NCBI RefSeq assembly: GCF_021390575.1
Contig: NZ_JAJEJQ010000001.1
Coordinates: 62,001-126,000, forward strand
Length of the DNA stretch: 64,000 nucleotides
DNA from: Paraburkholderia adhaesiva
GTDB lineage: Bacteria > Pseudomonadota > Gammaproteobacteria > Burkholderiales > Burkholderiaceae
Direction: 5' to 3'
A program made the position numbers and the translations under genes. The notes under the pieces were generated by a model. That model was given only the letters and a program-made list of their open reading frames with translations, was not told where the DNA came from and did no database searches. How positions within the stretch are numbered: position 1 is the first letter of the stretch; each line of letters starts with the position of its first letter. Shown here piece after piece: positions 19,180-29,209 of the stretch.

Positions 19180-19761
19180 TCAACTCCTCGCCGGATGCCC
19201 CTTGCGCCAGCGCCGCAGATGCAATGCGGCGACGATCATCAAGACGCCGTAAAGCACGGCGTAGGCGGCGATCAGCCAGATCAGCGAGAGCGCGCCCGCA
19301 CCGGGAAACAACACGACGAACAAGCCGACGCCGGCCGAGAGCAGCCCCGAGAGTCCCACGGCCCACGGATGCGCGACGGCGCGACGATACTGGATCGCGT
19401 AAATGATCTCGAAGATGCCGATGGCGAGCGCCCAGAAGCCGATGATCAGGACGAGGATGATGGCCGTCTCGCGAGGCCAGAAGAACGCAACGAAGCCCGC
19501 GACTACGCCGATGAGGCCCACGACGACGTAGGTCCAGCGCCGCTTGCCGCCGCCGCGTGCGCCGTAGATCAGGGCGAAAGCGCCGTCCACGACGGCGTAG
19601 GAGCCCCAGACGTAGGCGAGCGCGATGACAGTGAGCTTGGGCAGTGAGAAGGCGGCCAGGCCGAAGACTATGGCCGCGATGCCGCGGGCGAGGAGCCAGC
19701 CCCAGTGAGCGGACAGACCGGTAAGGAACGGCAGCGGAGCGGACGGCAATGGCTGGTTCAT
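19180..19761 (-). CDS. HdeD-family (DUF308) membrane protein
   Basis: 193 residues, six hydrophobic segments in three pairs, matching the DUF308/HdeD family (E. coli HdeD is 190 residues). Conserved features include Trp-x-x-x-Leu-x-x-Gly at the first helix, Tyr-Val-Trp-Gly-Ser-Tyr-Ala-Val-Val-Asp-Gly and a repeated Gly-x-x-x-Gly packing pattern. HdeD aids acid resistance at high cell density in E. coli; the role here is inferred only by family. ATG 19761 is chosen because the open frame upstream is Arg/Pro-rich with no family character. Confidence 0.85.
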   Translation of the reverse strand: MNQPLPSAPLPFLTGLSAHWGWLLARGIAAIVFGLAAFSLPKLTVIALAYVWGSYAVVDGAFALIYGARGGGKRRWTYVVVGLIGVVAGFVAFFWPRETAIILVLIIGFWALAIGIFEIIYAIQYRRAVAHPWAVGLSGLLSAGVGLFVVLFPGAGALSLIWLIAAYAVLYGVLMIVAALHLRRWRKGHPARS

Positions 19762-19913
19762 GCGGTTCTTCTCCTTTTGGCGGGGCGCGGGGCCGTCGCT
19801 TGCCGTGGCGGCCGCTTGACGGCGTAGAGCTCGCCGCGCGGCGACCCCGCGCACGCAGCGGCAGCGCGCATTGCGCCGACGCTTGCGGCCCGGGCGCCTG
19901 CCGGGTGTCTCCT

Positions 19914-20606
19914 TTACTGAAGAATGACCCGGATCTGCTCGTCGGCGTGTTCGACGGGCGAGCGTTCGAAGCCGCTCTGTGCATAACGGTGCCAGCAGCC
20001 GATCACATAGTGGACGACCAGATTCGCGCGCACAGCCGGATCGTACCCCTTCGGGAGCGGCACTGCGCCGGGTTTGTTCGGGTCCTGCAACCCTTCCGCG
20101 ACGCTCACGCGCAGGCACTGACGCAGCGACGCCTCGATGCGGTCGAGCATCTGGTTGACGCGCTCGGCGAGCCGCTCGTGTTCGCCCACGAGCGCTTCGC
20201 AGGTCAGCACGCGCGTCATGCCGGCGTTCTTGGTGGAGAAGTTGATGAGCATGAGCGCGATGGCGCGCGCCTGAAGCACGCCGCTCGGCTCTTTGGCGAC
20301 GATCTGGTTGATGAGCGCGAAGAGCGTCTGCTCGATGAAATCGATGAGGCCCTCGTACATCTGGGCCTTGCTCGCGAAGTGGCGATAGAGCGCCGCCTCG
20401 GAAACGCCGAGCCGCGCGGCCAGCGCCGCAGTCGTGATCTTTTCGCCGCGCGGCGTCTCGAGCATCGACGCGAGCGTCTGGAGAATGTGGACACGGCGTT
20501 CGCCCGGTTTCGGGCGTGCGGTGCGTTGCACCACGCCGGGAGGATCTGCTGTTACGACCGCAGTTACTCCCGCATCGCGCGCTTCGGTCGGCTGGCTCGG
20601 CTGCAT
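19914..20606 (-). CDS. slmA: Nucleoid occlusion factor SlmA (TetR family)
   Basis: 230 residues. After a 35-residue variable N-terminus comes a TetR helix-turn-helix: Ile-Leu-Gln-Thr-Leu-Ala, then Ile-Thr-Thr-Ala-Ala-Leu-Ala-Ala-Arg-Leu-Gly-Val-Ser-Glu-Ala-Ala-Leu-Tyr-Arg-His-Phe (about 57-77). The SlmA-specific Ala-Gln-Met-Tyr-Glu-Gly-Leu-Ile-Asp-Phe-Ile-Glu follows. SlmA bound to SBS sites blocks FtsZ ring assembly over the chromosome. It is directly upstream of the HdeD-family gene in transcription direction; argB and the HAD gene lie further upstream, a layout familiar from Burkholderiaceae. Confidence 0.9.
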   Translation of the reverse strand: MQPSQPTEARDAGVTAVVTADPPGVVQRTARPKPGERRVHILQTLASMLETPRGEKITTAALAARLGVSEAALYRHFASKAQMYEGLIDFIEQTLFALINQIVAKEPSGVLQARAIALMLINFSTKNAGMTRVLTCEALVGEHERLAERVNQMLDRIEASLRQCLRVSVAEGLQDPNKPGAVPLPKGYDPAVRANLVVHYVIGCWHRYAQSGFERSPVEHADEQIRVILQ

Positions 20607-20657
20607 GAATGTCGCCCTTTCTCTTGCCGCCGGAATCCCATTCCAGCGGTCACGTCG

Positions 20658-21404
20658 TCACCCCGTCTGCCGCAGTCTTCCTGACTGCAGACCCGTTTGT
20701 AGGGATTTTAGCGAACGAATGCGGTGATCGACATAGTGAGGACGGCCGCTTCTGCCCGCGCGCATAGTCAGCGCGCGCTCGGGCAGGTGTCCGGTGATCC
20801 AGACCGTCTGGATGCCGAGCCGCCGGTAGCGTTTCAGATGGCCGCGCGTGTCCTCGATCAGGATGGCGTCGGAAAGCGATGCACCCGCACGGCGCAGCGC
20901 CGCGCGCAGCATCGCGCGGTCCGGCTTGGCGCGCCAGCCGCTGCGCGTACGCATGTGCTCGATGGCGACGACGCGCTCGAAGAGCCGCTCGATGCCAAGC
21001 TCCGCGAGCACCGCGCGCGCATAGGCCTCGGGCGCGTTGGTCAGCACGATCTTGCGGCCCGGGAGCGCAGCGATCGTGCGCGCGAGGCCGCGCTCGGCGA
21101 CGAGCATCGCGCGCAGATCGGGGAACGTGTGGACGACCTTCAGGAAGTCGTGCGGATCGACGGGATGGTGCCGCGTCAGGCCGAGCAGCGCCGCGCCGTA
21201 CCGGAGCGTGTAACTCGTGCGCAGGTGGTCCGCGATGTCGTGGCTCACGCCGAGCGTATCGACGATGTACTGCGTCATCGCCCGGTTGATGGCCGGGAAG
21301 ATCGCGTGCGACGCGCCGTGCAGCGTGTTGTCGAGGTCGAAGAGCCAGACCGGCGTGCGCGCCGCATGGTGCGGGCGGTGCTGGCGCGCTCGGGTGTGGG
21401 TCAT
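20658..21404 (-). CDS. HAD-superfamily pyrimidine 5'-nucleotidase-like hydrolase
   Basis: 248 residues from ATG 21404. HAD motif I Asp23-Leu-Asp25-Asn-Thr-Leu-His is preceded by Trp-Leu-Phe; motif II is Leu-Thr-Asn-Ala; motif IV is Ile-Glu-Asp-Thr. This is the SDT1/YjjG-like subgroup annotated as pyrimidine 5'-nucleotidase, with a helical cap after motif I. The presumed reaction is dephosphorylation of nucleoside monophosphates in house-cleaning. It lies between argB and slmA, same strand, 51 bp before slmA. Confidence 0.85.
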   Translation of the reverse strand: MTHTRARQHRPHHAARTPVWLFDLDNTLHGASHAIFPAINRAMTQYIVDTLGVSHDIADHLRTSYTLRYGAALLGLTRHHPVDPHDFLKVVHTFPDLRAMLVAERGLARTIAALPGRKIVLTNAPEAYARAVLAELGIERLFERVVAIEHMRTRSGWRAKPDRAMLRAALRRAGASLSDAILIEDTRGHLKRYRRLGIQTVWITGHLPERALTMRAGRSGRPHYVDHRIRSLKSLQTGLQSGRLRQTG

Positions 21405-21552
21405 CGTGGAGTGGCGTGCGGCGCGTTGGGGGAGAGGCCGGGCGCCCTGGGGCCGCCGCGACGGGCGGCGCTGGGGCGCCGGAGGTTCTGAAGTTGCCAC
21501 TCGGGTTGCCACTCGGCGGCGCATCGGGTGGCCGAATGCGTCGCCGTCATCC

Positions 21553-23193
<1,641 letters not shown>

Positions 23194-23276
23194 TCAAATG
23201 GGCCCACGCCCAACTGCCGCCCGTATGCCCGGTGACGGCATTTTCGATGCAGAGGGCATTTTCACCACTGCTAAGC

Positions 23277-23290
23277 TTGATATAAATCAA
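23277..23290. promoter_or_regulatory. FNR/Anr-type binding site
   Basis: TTGATATAAATCAA is an exact match to the FNR-family consensus TTGAT-N4-ATCAA, in an AT-rich island. It lies 515 bp upstream of regB, the next plus-strand gene, and no gene is recognised in between. The regulated transcript is therefore uncertain. Confidence 0.6.
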
Positions 23291-23773
23291 TATATCTACA
23301 AGATTGTTGTGAAGTTCGGGGAACAATGAGGCGGCGGTCGCCGTGCGACGGTAAGGTTCGACGGCTTCGGCGTGCGGATCTGCGACTTGCAGCGCGAACC
23401 CGGCGCTCAGGGGGCGCGGTTCGCTCGGGCGCGAGCCGCGCAACCGCAGACGTAACGCGGGTCGCATGGTCGAGACTTCGGGTTTCAGGCCCGGGTTCCG
23501 GGAGCGATAGTGACGGACGGAACGCAGCAGCGCGTCATGCGTCCAGCGCGGGCAGCGTAGCCGCTGCCGGATCGAGCCGTGCGTGTGGCGATGGGTCCGT
23601 GGGTGGTCACGGCTTGACGTCGAGGTAATCGAAAAAAACTTATCGGTTGGATAGAAACAGAAGCGGACCACGTAGGTTGTCTGGCATCGATTCTTCCGCC
23701 GTATTCCCGGCATACTGCCGATATGGCGTTGGGCGCCAGCCGCTGTTGGTTCGAATCTTTTAGGGATAATCGG

Positions 23774-23787
23774 TCGGACACGTCCGA
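23774..23787. promoter_or_regulatory. Palindrome just upstream of regB
   Basis: TCGGACACGTCCGA: 6-bp arms with a 2-bp spacer, ending 17 bp before the regB start. It could be an operator or a short mRNA hairpin affecting translation. Confidence 0.35.
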
Positions 23788-23804
23788 ACAGGTAAACTGG
23801 CACC

Positions 23805-25178
23805 ATGTATCGCATTACCGTCAGTGCTCGCGTCAACCTTAGCCATCTATTCTGGCTGCGCAGCCTTGCCATCATCGGACAACTCTGCACGATCGCGGTC
23901 GTGCAGTTCTTCCTCGGCGTGCGTCTGCCATTGCCGGCCATGCTGTTCGTGATCGCGATGGAGGTGGCGTTCAACGGCGTCACCTGGATGCGTGTCGCGC
24001 AGGATCGTCCCGAGTCCAATCTCGAACTGTTCGGGCAGATCTGGGTCGATCTCGGCGCACTCTCCGCGCTGCTCTTTCTGTCGGGCGGCACGACCAATCC
24101 GTTCGTCTCGCTCTATCTGCCCTCGCTTGCGATTGCAGCGGCCGTGCTGCCGTGGTATCTCACCGGCTGGCTCGCTGCGTTCGCGGTGACCTGCTACGTG
24201 CTGCTCGGCTTCGATAACGTGCCGCTCAACCTGGACAACCCCAATAACCTGTTCGATTACTATCGCGCGGGCATGTGGGTGAACTTCATGGTGAGCGTCG
24301 GGTTGATCGTGTGGTTCGTCGCGCGCATGTCGACCGCCCTGCGCCAGCGCGACCACGCGCTTGGCGACGCGCAACAGCGCCTCTTGCGCGACGAGCGCGC
24401 GGTGGCGCTCGGCGTGCAGGCGGCGACCGTTGCGCACGAGATCGGCACGCCGCTCTCGACCATCGCGATGCTCACCGAGGAATTGCGCGACTGTGCGCGC
24501 ACCGACAAGGCGCTCGCCCCTTACGTCGCCGACATCTCCCTGCTCGAGCGGCAGATCTCGCTGTGCACGTCGGCGCTTGCGCGTCTGCGCAGCCGCGCCT
24601 CGTCGCAGGGTGCCCGTCAGCCCGTGAGCGAGTGGCTCGGTCCGTTCGTCGAGCAATGGCGGCTGCGCCATCCCCACGTCAAATTCGAGCAACTGGGTGA
24701 TGTGCCCGACGATCTGAGTCTCGACGACACGGTGGCAGTCGGCCAGATTCTGACTATCCTGCTGGACAACGCCGCGCGTGCGAGCCGCGATTACGTGACG
24801 TTGCGCGCGTATGCATCGGCGCGCGCGGGTTATATCGATTTCGAAGTCTGCGACGCGGGGCCTGGTATCCCGGCGTCGCTGCGAAACACGCTCGGCGCGG
24901 CACCCGTGGAAAGCACACAGGGTGGCCATGGTGTCGGGCTGTATCTGGCGTTTTCGTCGGCGGCGCGGCTGGGCGGATTGATCGATCTGTCCGACGTTGC
25001 TTCGTCGGTCGCGGCGGGCGAAGGCCCGGGTGCGGCGGGCGGCGGAAGTGGTGCAGGGAGCGCAGGTCGCGAGCACAAGTCGCGCGGTACGCGCGCCGTA
25101 TTGCACGTGCCGGTGAAGACCGGCGCGTCGGCAGCGGCGCCGGACACGCGTGCGCAGGACGCGGCCGCCGCAGGTTAA
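23805..25178 (+). CDS. regB: Redox-sensing histidine kinase, RegB/PrrB/ActS type
   Basis: 457 residues. Six hydrophobic segments fill residues 15-175. The ubiquinone-site motif of RegB is present as Gly-Gly-Thr-Thr-Asn-Pro-Phe (94-100). The H-box is His211 in Val-Ala-His-Glu-Ile-Gly-Thr-Pro-Leu-Ser; Cys254 aligns with the redox-active cysteine of RegB that controls kinase dimer state. ATP-binding motifs are Asn322 (N-box), Asp-Ala-Gly-Pro-Gly-Ile (350-355) and Gly-His-Gly-Val-Gly-Leu-Tyr (374-380). A Gly/Ala/Ser-rich low-complexity insert sits between the last motif and the C-terminal strand. It is followed 57 bp later by its partner regulator. Confidence 0.9.
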   Translation: MYRITVSARVNLSHLFWLRSLAIIGQLCTIAVVQFFLGVRLPLPAMLFVIAMEVAFNGVTWMRVAQDRPESNLELFGQIWVDLGALSALLFLSGGTTNPFVSLYLPSLAIAAAVLPWYLTGWLAAFAVTCYVLLGFDNVPLNLDNPNNLFDYYRAGMWVNFMVSVGLIVWFVARMSTALRQRDHALGDAQQRLLRDERAVALGVQAATVAHEIGTPLSTIAMLTEELRDCARTDKALAPYVADISLLERQISLCTSALARLRSRASSQGARQPVSEWLGPFVEQWRLRHPHVKFEQLGDVPDDLSLDDTVAVGQILTILLDNAARASRDYVTLRAYASARAGYIDFEVCDAGPGIPASLRNTLGAAPVESTQGGHGVGLYLAFSSAARLGGLIDLSDVASSVAAGEGPGAAGGGSGAGSAGREHKSRGTRAVLHVPVKTGASAAAPDTRAQDAAAAG

Positions 25179-25235
25179 GGTATCGGATCAGGCGCGGCCC
25201 GGCGCGGCGCCGCCTAACAACACGGAGAAGCAGGC

Positions 25236-25778
25236 ATGAGCGATATGAATTTTCTGGTGATCGACGACGATGAGGTGTTCTCCGACATTCTCACGCGTGG
25301 GCTGGCGCGACGCGGTTACCAGGTGCAGCAGGCGCACAACGCCGAAGAGGCGATCCGCTTCGCGAACCAGCAGAAGTTCGCACAGATCACGGTGGACCTG
25401 CATCTGGGCAGCGATTCGGGTCTCTCGCTCGTCGCGCCATTGCGCGACCTTCAGCCCGACGCGCGCATGCTCGTGCTGACGGGCTACGCTAGCATCGCGA
25501 CGGCGGTTCAGGCGGTGAAGGACGGCGCCGACAACTACCTCGCGAAGCCGGCGAACGTCGAGATGATTCTCTCGGCACTGCAAAGCGACGCGAGCGCACT
25601 GCAGGCTGACGCTGCGATCGAAAACCCGGCGCCGCTCTCGGTTGCGCGCCTCGAATGGGAACACATCCAGCGAGTGCTGGCCGAGCACGGCGGCAACATC
25701 TCCGCCACGGCGCGAGCGCTCAACATGCACCGCCGCACGCTGCAGCGCAAGCTGGCGAAGCGTCCGGTGCGCCAGTAA
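25236..25778 (+). CDS. regA: Response regulator, RegA/PrrA/ActR type
   Basis: 180 residues. Receiver domain with acidic pocket Asp10-12, phospho-acceptor Asp54 in Val-Asp-Leu-His-Leu, Thr in Leu-Thr-Gly-Tyr-Ala-Ser, and Lys in Ala-Lys-Pro. After a Pro-rich linker comes a Fis-type helix-turn-helix (about 135-175) ending Ala-Arg-Ala-Leu-Asn-Met-His-Arg-Arg-Thr-Leu-Gln-Arg-Lys-Leu, as in RegA/PrrA. It is cotranscribed with regB and is the expected output for respiratory, carbon- and nitrogen-fixation-type genes under changing redox. Convergent with hslU. Confidence 0.92.
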   Translation: MSDMNFLVIDDDEVFSDILTRGLARRGYQVQQAHNAEEAIRFANQQKFAQITVDLHLGSDSGLSLVAPLRDLQPDARMLVLTGYASIATAVQAVKDGADNYLAKPANVEMILSALQSDASALQADAAIENPAPLSVARLEWEHIQRVLAEHGGNISATARALNMHRRTLQRKLAKRPVRQ

Positions 25779-25828
25779 GCGCAGCATTCGCCTTAGCCGC
25801 TGCTGCGCGGCGCGGCGTGACAAAAGAA

Positions 25829-25850
25829 AAGGGGCCCTGCGGGGCCCCTT
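25829..25850 (-). terminator. Intrinsic terminator of hslVU (convergent with regA)
   Basis: 9-bp GC-rich stem (25829-25837 / 25842-25850) with a 4-base loop. On the minus strand it is followed by TTTCTTTTG, a proper U-tract, 28 bp after the hslU stop. In the plus direction only three T follow, so it would stop regBA transcripts less well. Confidence 0.85.
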
Positions 25851-25877
25851 TGCACATTGCCTGCGACCAGGCAGCGC

Positions 25878-27227
25878 TTACAGCACGTAGCGCGACAGAT
25901 CTTCGTCCTGCGCCACTTCGCCGAGCGCGCGATCGACGTAAGCGCCATCGATCGTGACGCTCTTGCCCGCATGATTGCCGGCCGAGAATGACACGTCTTC
26001 CAGCAGCTTCTCGATCACCGTGTAAAGACGGCGTGCACCGATGTTCTCGGTCTTTTCGTTGACGGCGAACGCGATCTCCGCGAGTCGGCGGATGCCGTCT
26101 TCCGCGAAATCGAGCTGTACGTCCTCGGTAGCGAGCAGCGCCTGATATTGCTTGACGAGACTCGCGTCGGTCGCGACGAGAATCGATTCGAAGTCCTTCA
26201 CAGACAGCGAGTCGAGTTCGACGCGGATCGGGAAGCGCCCCTGCAGTTCCGGAATCAGATCGCTCGGCTTCGCGAGGTGGAACGCGCCGCTCGCGATGAA
26301 CAGGATGTGATCGGTTTTCACCATCCCGTACTTCGTGTTGATGGTCGTGCCTTCGACGAGCGGCAGCAGATCGCGCTGCACGCCCTGGCGGGAGACCTCA
26401 CCGCCGCCGCCTTCGTTGTTGCGCGACGTAATCTTGTCGATTTCGTCGAGGAACACGATGCCGTTCTGCTCGACGTTCTGCACGGCCTTCGTCTTGACCT
26501 CTTCGTCGTTGAGCATCTTGCCGGCTTCTTCGTCGGTGAGGAGTTTCAGCGCTTCCTTCACCTTGAGCTTGCGGCGGGACTTCTTGCCGCCGCCCAGATT
26601 CGCAAACATCGAGCGGATCTGCTCGGTCATGTCCTCCATGCCCGGGGGGCCCATGATGTCCATGCCCACTTGCGGCTGTTCGATGTCGAGCTCGATTTCC
26701 TTGTCGTCGAGCTGGCCTTCGCGCAGGCGCTTGCGGAACGTCTGGCGCGTGGTGCTCTCGCCGTCGCCCTGGCTTGCGGTGTCGGGCGTCGAGCCGAAGC
26801 CGACCGGACGCGCAGTCGGCACCAGGATGTCGAGGATGCGGTCTTCGGCCTGATCGGTGGCCTTGCTGCGCACTTTGCGCATTTCCGATTCGCGCGTCTG
26901 CTTCACCGAAATTTCGATGAGGTCGCGCACGATGCTGTCGACGTCACGGCCCACGTAGCCCACTTCCGTGAACTTGGTCGCTTCGATCTTGATGAACGGC
27001 GCGTCCGCGAGCTTCGCGAGACGTCGCGCAATCTCGGTCTTGCCGACGCCCGTTGGCCCGATCATGAGGATGTTCTTCGGCGTGATTTCCTGGCGCAGCG
27101 GATCGCTCACCTGCTGACGGCGCCAGCGGTTGCGCAGCGCGACGGCGACGGCCTTCTTCGCCTTCGCCTGGCCGATGATGTTTTTGTCGAGTTCCGAGAC
27201 GATCTCGGCGGGGGTCATGGTGCTCAT
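25878..27227 (-). CDS. hslU: ATP-dependent protease ATPase subunit HslU
   Basis: 449 residues. AAA+ ATPase with Walker A Gly-Pro-Thr-Gly-Val-Gly-Lys-Thr (about 57-64), Walker B Val-Phe-Leu-Asp-Glu-Ile-Asp-Lys (about 252-259), the HslU-specific I-domain between them, and the C-terminal Leu-Ser-Arg-Tyr-Val-Leu that inserts into HslV to activate it. The pore motif Gly-Tyr-Val-Gly-Arg-Asp is also present. HslU unfolds substrates for HslV. It follows hslV after 57 bp. A second Met three codons in (27218) could be the true start. Confidence 0.97.
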   Translation of the reverse strand: MSTMTPAEIVSELDKNIIGQAKAKKAVAVALRNRWRRQQVSDPLRQEITPKNILMIGPTGVGKTEIARRLAKLADAPFIKIEATKFTEVGYVGRDVDSIVRDLIEISVKQTRESEMRKVRSKATDQAEDRILDILVPTARPVGFGSTPDTASQGDGESTTRQTFRKRLREGQLDDKEIELDIEQPQVGMDIMGPPGMEDMTEQIRSMFANLGGGKKSRRKLKVKEALKLLTDEEAGKMLNDEEVKTKAVQNVEQNGIVFLDEIDKITSRNNEGGGGEVSRQGVQRDLLPLVEGTTINTKYGMVKTDHILFIASGAFHLAKPSDLIPELQGRFPIRVELDSLSVKDFESILVATDASLVKQYQALLATEDVQLDFAEDGIRRLAEIAFAVNEKTENIGARRLYTVIEKLLEDVSFSAGNHAGKSVTIDGAYVDRALGEVAQDEDLSRYVL

Positions 27228-27284
27228 CCTGATTCCTTGTCGTGGATGATGTCGATGCGTGTCTGGTCGACGCGCTGGCTCGAT

Positions 27285-27821
27285 CTACTCGATGGTTTCG
27301 ATCACGCGGTTGTGGTTCGTGTAAATGCACATGTCGCCCGCGATTTCGAGCGACTTTTCCACGATCTCGCGAGGCGACAGGTCGGTGTTGTCGAGGAGCG
27401 CGCGCGCCGCGGCCTGTGCGTACGAGCCGCCCGAACCGATCGCACAGATCCCGCCTTCGGGGTCGAGCACGTCGCCGTTGCCGGTGATGACGAGGGTGGT
27501 CTGCGCGTCGGCGGCGATCAGCATGGCTTCGAGACGTCGCAGCATGCGGTCGGTGCGCCAGTCCTTCGCGAGTTCGACGGCGGCGCGCGTGAGGTTGCCC
27601 TGATGCTTTTCGAGCTTGGCTTCGAAGCGATCGAGGAGTGAGAAAGCATCGGCCGTGCCGCCGGCGAAGCCGACCATCACCTTGCCGCCGTAGATGCGCC
27701 GAACCTTCTTCGCGCCACCCTTCATGACGATGTTGCCGAGCGTGACCTGGCCGTCACCGCCGAGCGCGACCTTGTCGCCGCGCCGCACGGAGACGATCGT
27801 CGTGCCGTGAAATTGCTCCAT
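27285..27821 (-). CDS. hslV: ATP-dependent protease peptidase subunit HslV
   Basis: 178 residues from ATG 27821, with AAGGA upstream. The Ntn-hydrolase core begins Thr-Thr-Ile-Val-Ser-Val-Arg-Arg. Six residues (Met-Glu-Gln-Phe-His-Gly) precede the catalytic Thr7, so a short propeptide must be removed, whereas E. coli only loses Met. Gly-Phe-Ala-Gly and Ile-Gly-Ser-Gly-Gly are present as in other HslV. A sigma-32-like promoter lies about 130 bp upstream, in keeping with heat-shock control of hslVU. Confidence 0.97.
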   Translation of the reverse strand: MEQFHGTTIVSVRRGDKVALGGDGQVTLGNIVMKGGAKKVRRIYGGKVMVGFAGGTADAFSLLDRFEAKLEKHQGNLTRAAVELAKDWRTDRMLRRLEAMLIAADAQTTLVITGNGDVLDPEGGICAIGSGGSYAQAAARALLDNTDLSPREIVEKSLEIAGDMCIYTNHNRVIETIE

Positions 27822-27954
27822 GTGGGTTCCTTTTTTACCGTTGATGCCGGTTGCTGACGGGAGTATGCGGTGGCACACGGGGCCGCCGTCCCTTGAAATC
27901 CGGAGCACGCCGCGAGGCGCCAGGAGGCGCACGCCGACGCGCGTATTAGTCGAA

Positions 27955-27981
27955 GTTTAGGGCGGCGTCGGCGAGTTCAAG
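27955..27981 (-). promoter_or_regulatory. Sigma-32-like promoter for hslVU
   Basis: Minus strand: a perfect -35 CTTGAA (27981-27976), a 13-bp spacer, then CCCTAAAC (27962-27955), a partial match to the heat-shock -10 CCCCATNT. It lies between the dksA terminator and hslV, about 134 bp before the hslV start. Confidence 0.5.
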
Positions 27982-28098
27982 TGGCCGCGCAGGGCAAATA
28001 CGCGCGGCATGTGCGATGAAGGCGGGGGAGGGGTCAGCGAATGGAGCAGAAAAGCGGGCAGTAAAGCGGCGGCCAACAACGCCCGCTACAAAAACAAA

Positions 28099-28122
28099 AA
28101 GCGCACGGGACTCCGTGCGCTT
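28099..28122 (-). terminator. Intrinsic terminator of dksA
   Basis: 10-bp stem (28099-28108 / 28113-28122) with loop GACT. On the minus strand it is followed by TTTTGTTTTTG, 57 bp after the dksA stop. Confidence 0.9.
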
Positions 28123-28178
28123 CGATCCTGAAGGCGGATGGTGCGGCGCGCACCCGCGGCGGCGCGCCGGCTGGTCGA

Positions 28179-28598
28179 TCAATCGCCGAACAGCTTCTGG
28201 CGCAGTTCGCGGCGCTCCTGCGCCTCGAGCGACAGCGTGGCCGTCGGCCGCGCGAGCAGACGCGGGATGCCGATCGGCTCGCCGGTTTCCTCGCACCAGC
28301 CGTACTCGCCCGAGTCGATGCGCGCGAGCGATTGCTGCACCTTCTTCAGCAGCTTGCGCTCGCGGTCGCGCGTGCGCAGTTCGAGCGCATGCTCTTCCTC
28401 GATCGTCGCGCGGTCGGCCGGATCAGGCACGATCACGGTTTCACGCAGATTCTCGGTGGTCTGGCCCGCATTGCGGAGGATTTCCGCCTGCAGCTGTTCG
28501 AGCCGGTTCTTGAAGAAGGCGAGCTGATCCTCGTTCATGTAATCCTTGTCGCTCATCTTCAGGATTTCGGCTTCGGTCAAGAGTCGTTTCGTAGTCAT
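28179..28598 (-). CDS. dksA: RNA polymerase-binding regulator DksA lacking the four-cysteine zinc finger
   Basis: 139 residues. The coiled-coil with the functional tip Asp59-x-x-Asp62 (Asp-Pro-Ala-Asp-Arg-Ala) is intact, so it should enter the secondary channel and act with ppGpp. At the zinc-finger positions of E. coli DksA (four Cys) only Cys102 remains; the others read Thr105, Ser123 and Ala126. Globular-domain residues (Glu-Pro-Ile-Gly-Ile-x-Arg-Leu-x-Ala-Arg-Pro-Thr-Ala) are otherwise conserved. Zinc-less DksA proteins are known, such as Rhodobacter DksA and Pseudomonas DksA2, and still function. It ends in a strong terminator and is monocistronic by appearance. Confidence 0.95.
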   Translation of the reverse strand: MTTKRLLTEAEILKMSDKDYMNEDQLAFFKNRLEQLQAEILRNAGQTTENLRETVIVPDPADRATIEEEHALELRTRDRERKLLKKVQQSLARIDSGEYGWCEETGEPIGIPRLLARPTATLSLEAQERRELRQKLFGD

Positions 28599-29209
28599 CT
28601 GGCTTGCTTCTTCAATGAGTGAGGCAAAAACCTGGTGCTAATGCCCGCACTTTTGTGTTGCCCGCAATGGCCTTGTACGGGGCCTTTCTACGCTGACGCG
28701 CTGGCTGGCACGGACGATCTACTGTCGTGACGCCAGATTGCCGCTGCGGGGCCGAACTCCTCTGGAAACCGGTTTTCAGACGCTTCTGAGGCATTTTCCA
28801 TACCGGCTGCGCTACGACTTTGCGTGCTGCCGGTACAGCCGACCGTCCGGTGCAAACGTTTCCGGCGGACTGCCTTTCTGCTCGTGCTCGCGATGCTTTG
28901 TGCATGTTGGCACGGCCATGATGCGCGCTACCGGCCCGGTACCGAATCGAGGCTCAGGGTCCGGCTTCTACCTGCCGTCCAGCCTGTTTTCCAGTGGGGC
29001 CGTATTGTAACTGAATCGCAAACTCACCCGTAAAAGGGGTAATCCCTGCATCCGGCCGATTTTCGATACACCGTTATCCGGAAAATATAACGCGCCAATT
29101 GTGAAAAAGCGATGGTCGGGTACGTTATTTGAGGGGCGGGACACGCAGGCGGGGGGAAAGGCGGGCCCGGCCCGGCGCGCAGGACGCGCGGGACCGGGTG
29201 AGAAACGCA
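28599..29209. other. Intergenic region between dksA and the COG0523 gene
   Basis: 611 bp upstream of dksA and downstream of the COG0523 gene. An AT-rich patch near 29070-29110 includes inverted arms CGTTAT (29072-29077) and ATAACG (29087-29092) and a TATATT on the minus strand that could be a distal dksA -10, implying a leader of over 400 nt. A short plus-strand frame at 28824-29033 has a hydrophobic N-terminus, but no support beyond that. Confidence 0.5.

Noticed and set aside
23326..23628. 100-codon frame just after the FNR-type site
   Set aside because: It has a GGGGA box before the ATG, but the translation is Arg/Ser/Ala low-complexity with no structure; not enough to call a gene.
23746..23760. 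tRNA T-arm-like GGTTCGAATC
   Set aside because: The flanking bases do not form a T-stem, and no acceptor, D or anticodon arm can be built around it.
28824..29033. Short plus-strand frame with a lipoprotein-like N-terminus
   Set aside because: Hydrophobic start but no proper lipobox, no good ribosome site and no recognisable family.
29072..29092. CGTTAT/ATAACG arms as a second Zur box before dksA
   Set aside because: The 9-bp spacer does not match Zur site geometry, and the site is over 470 bp from dksA.
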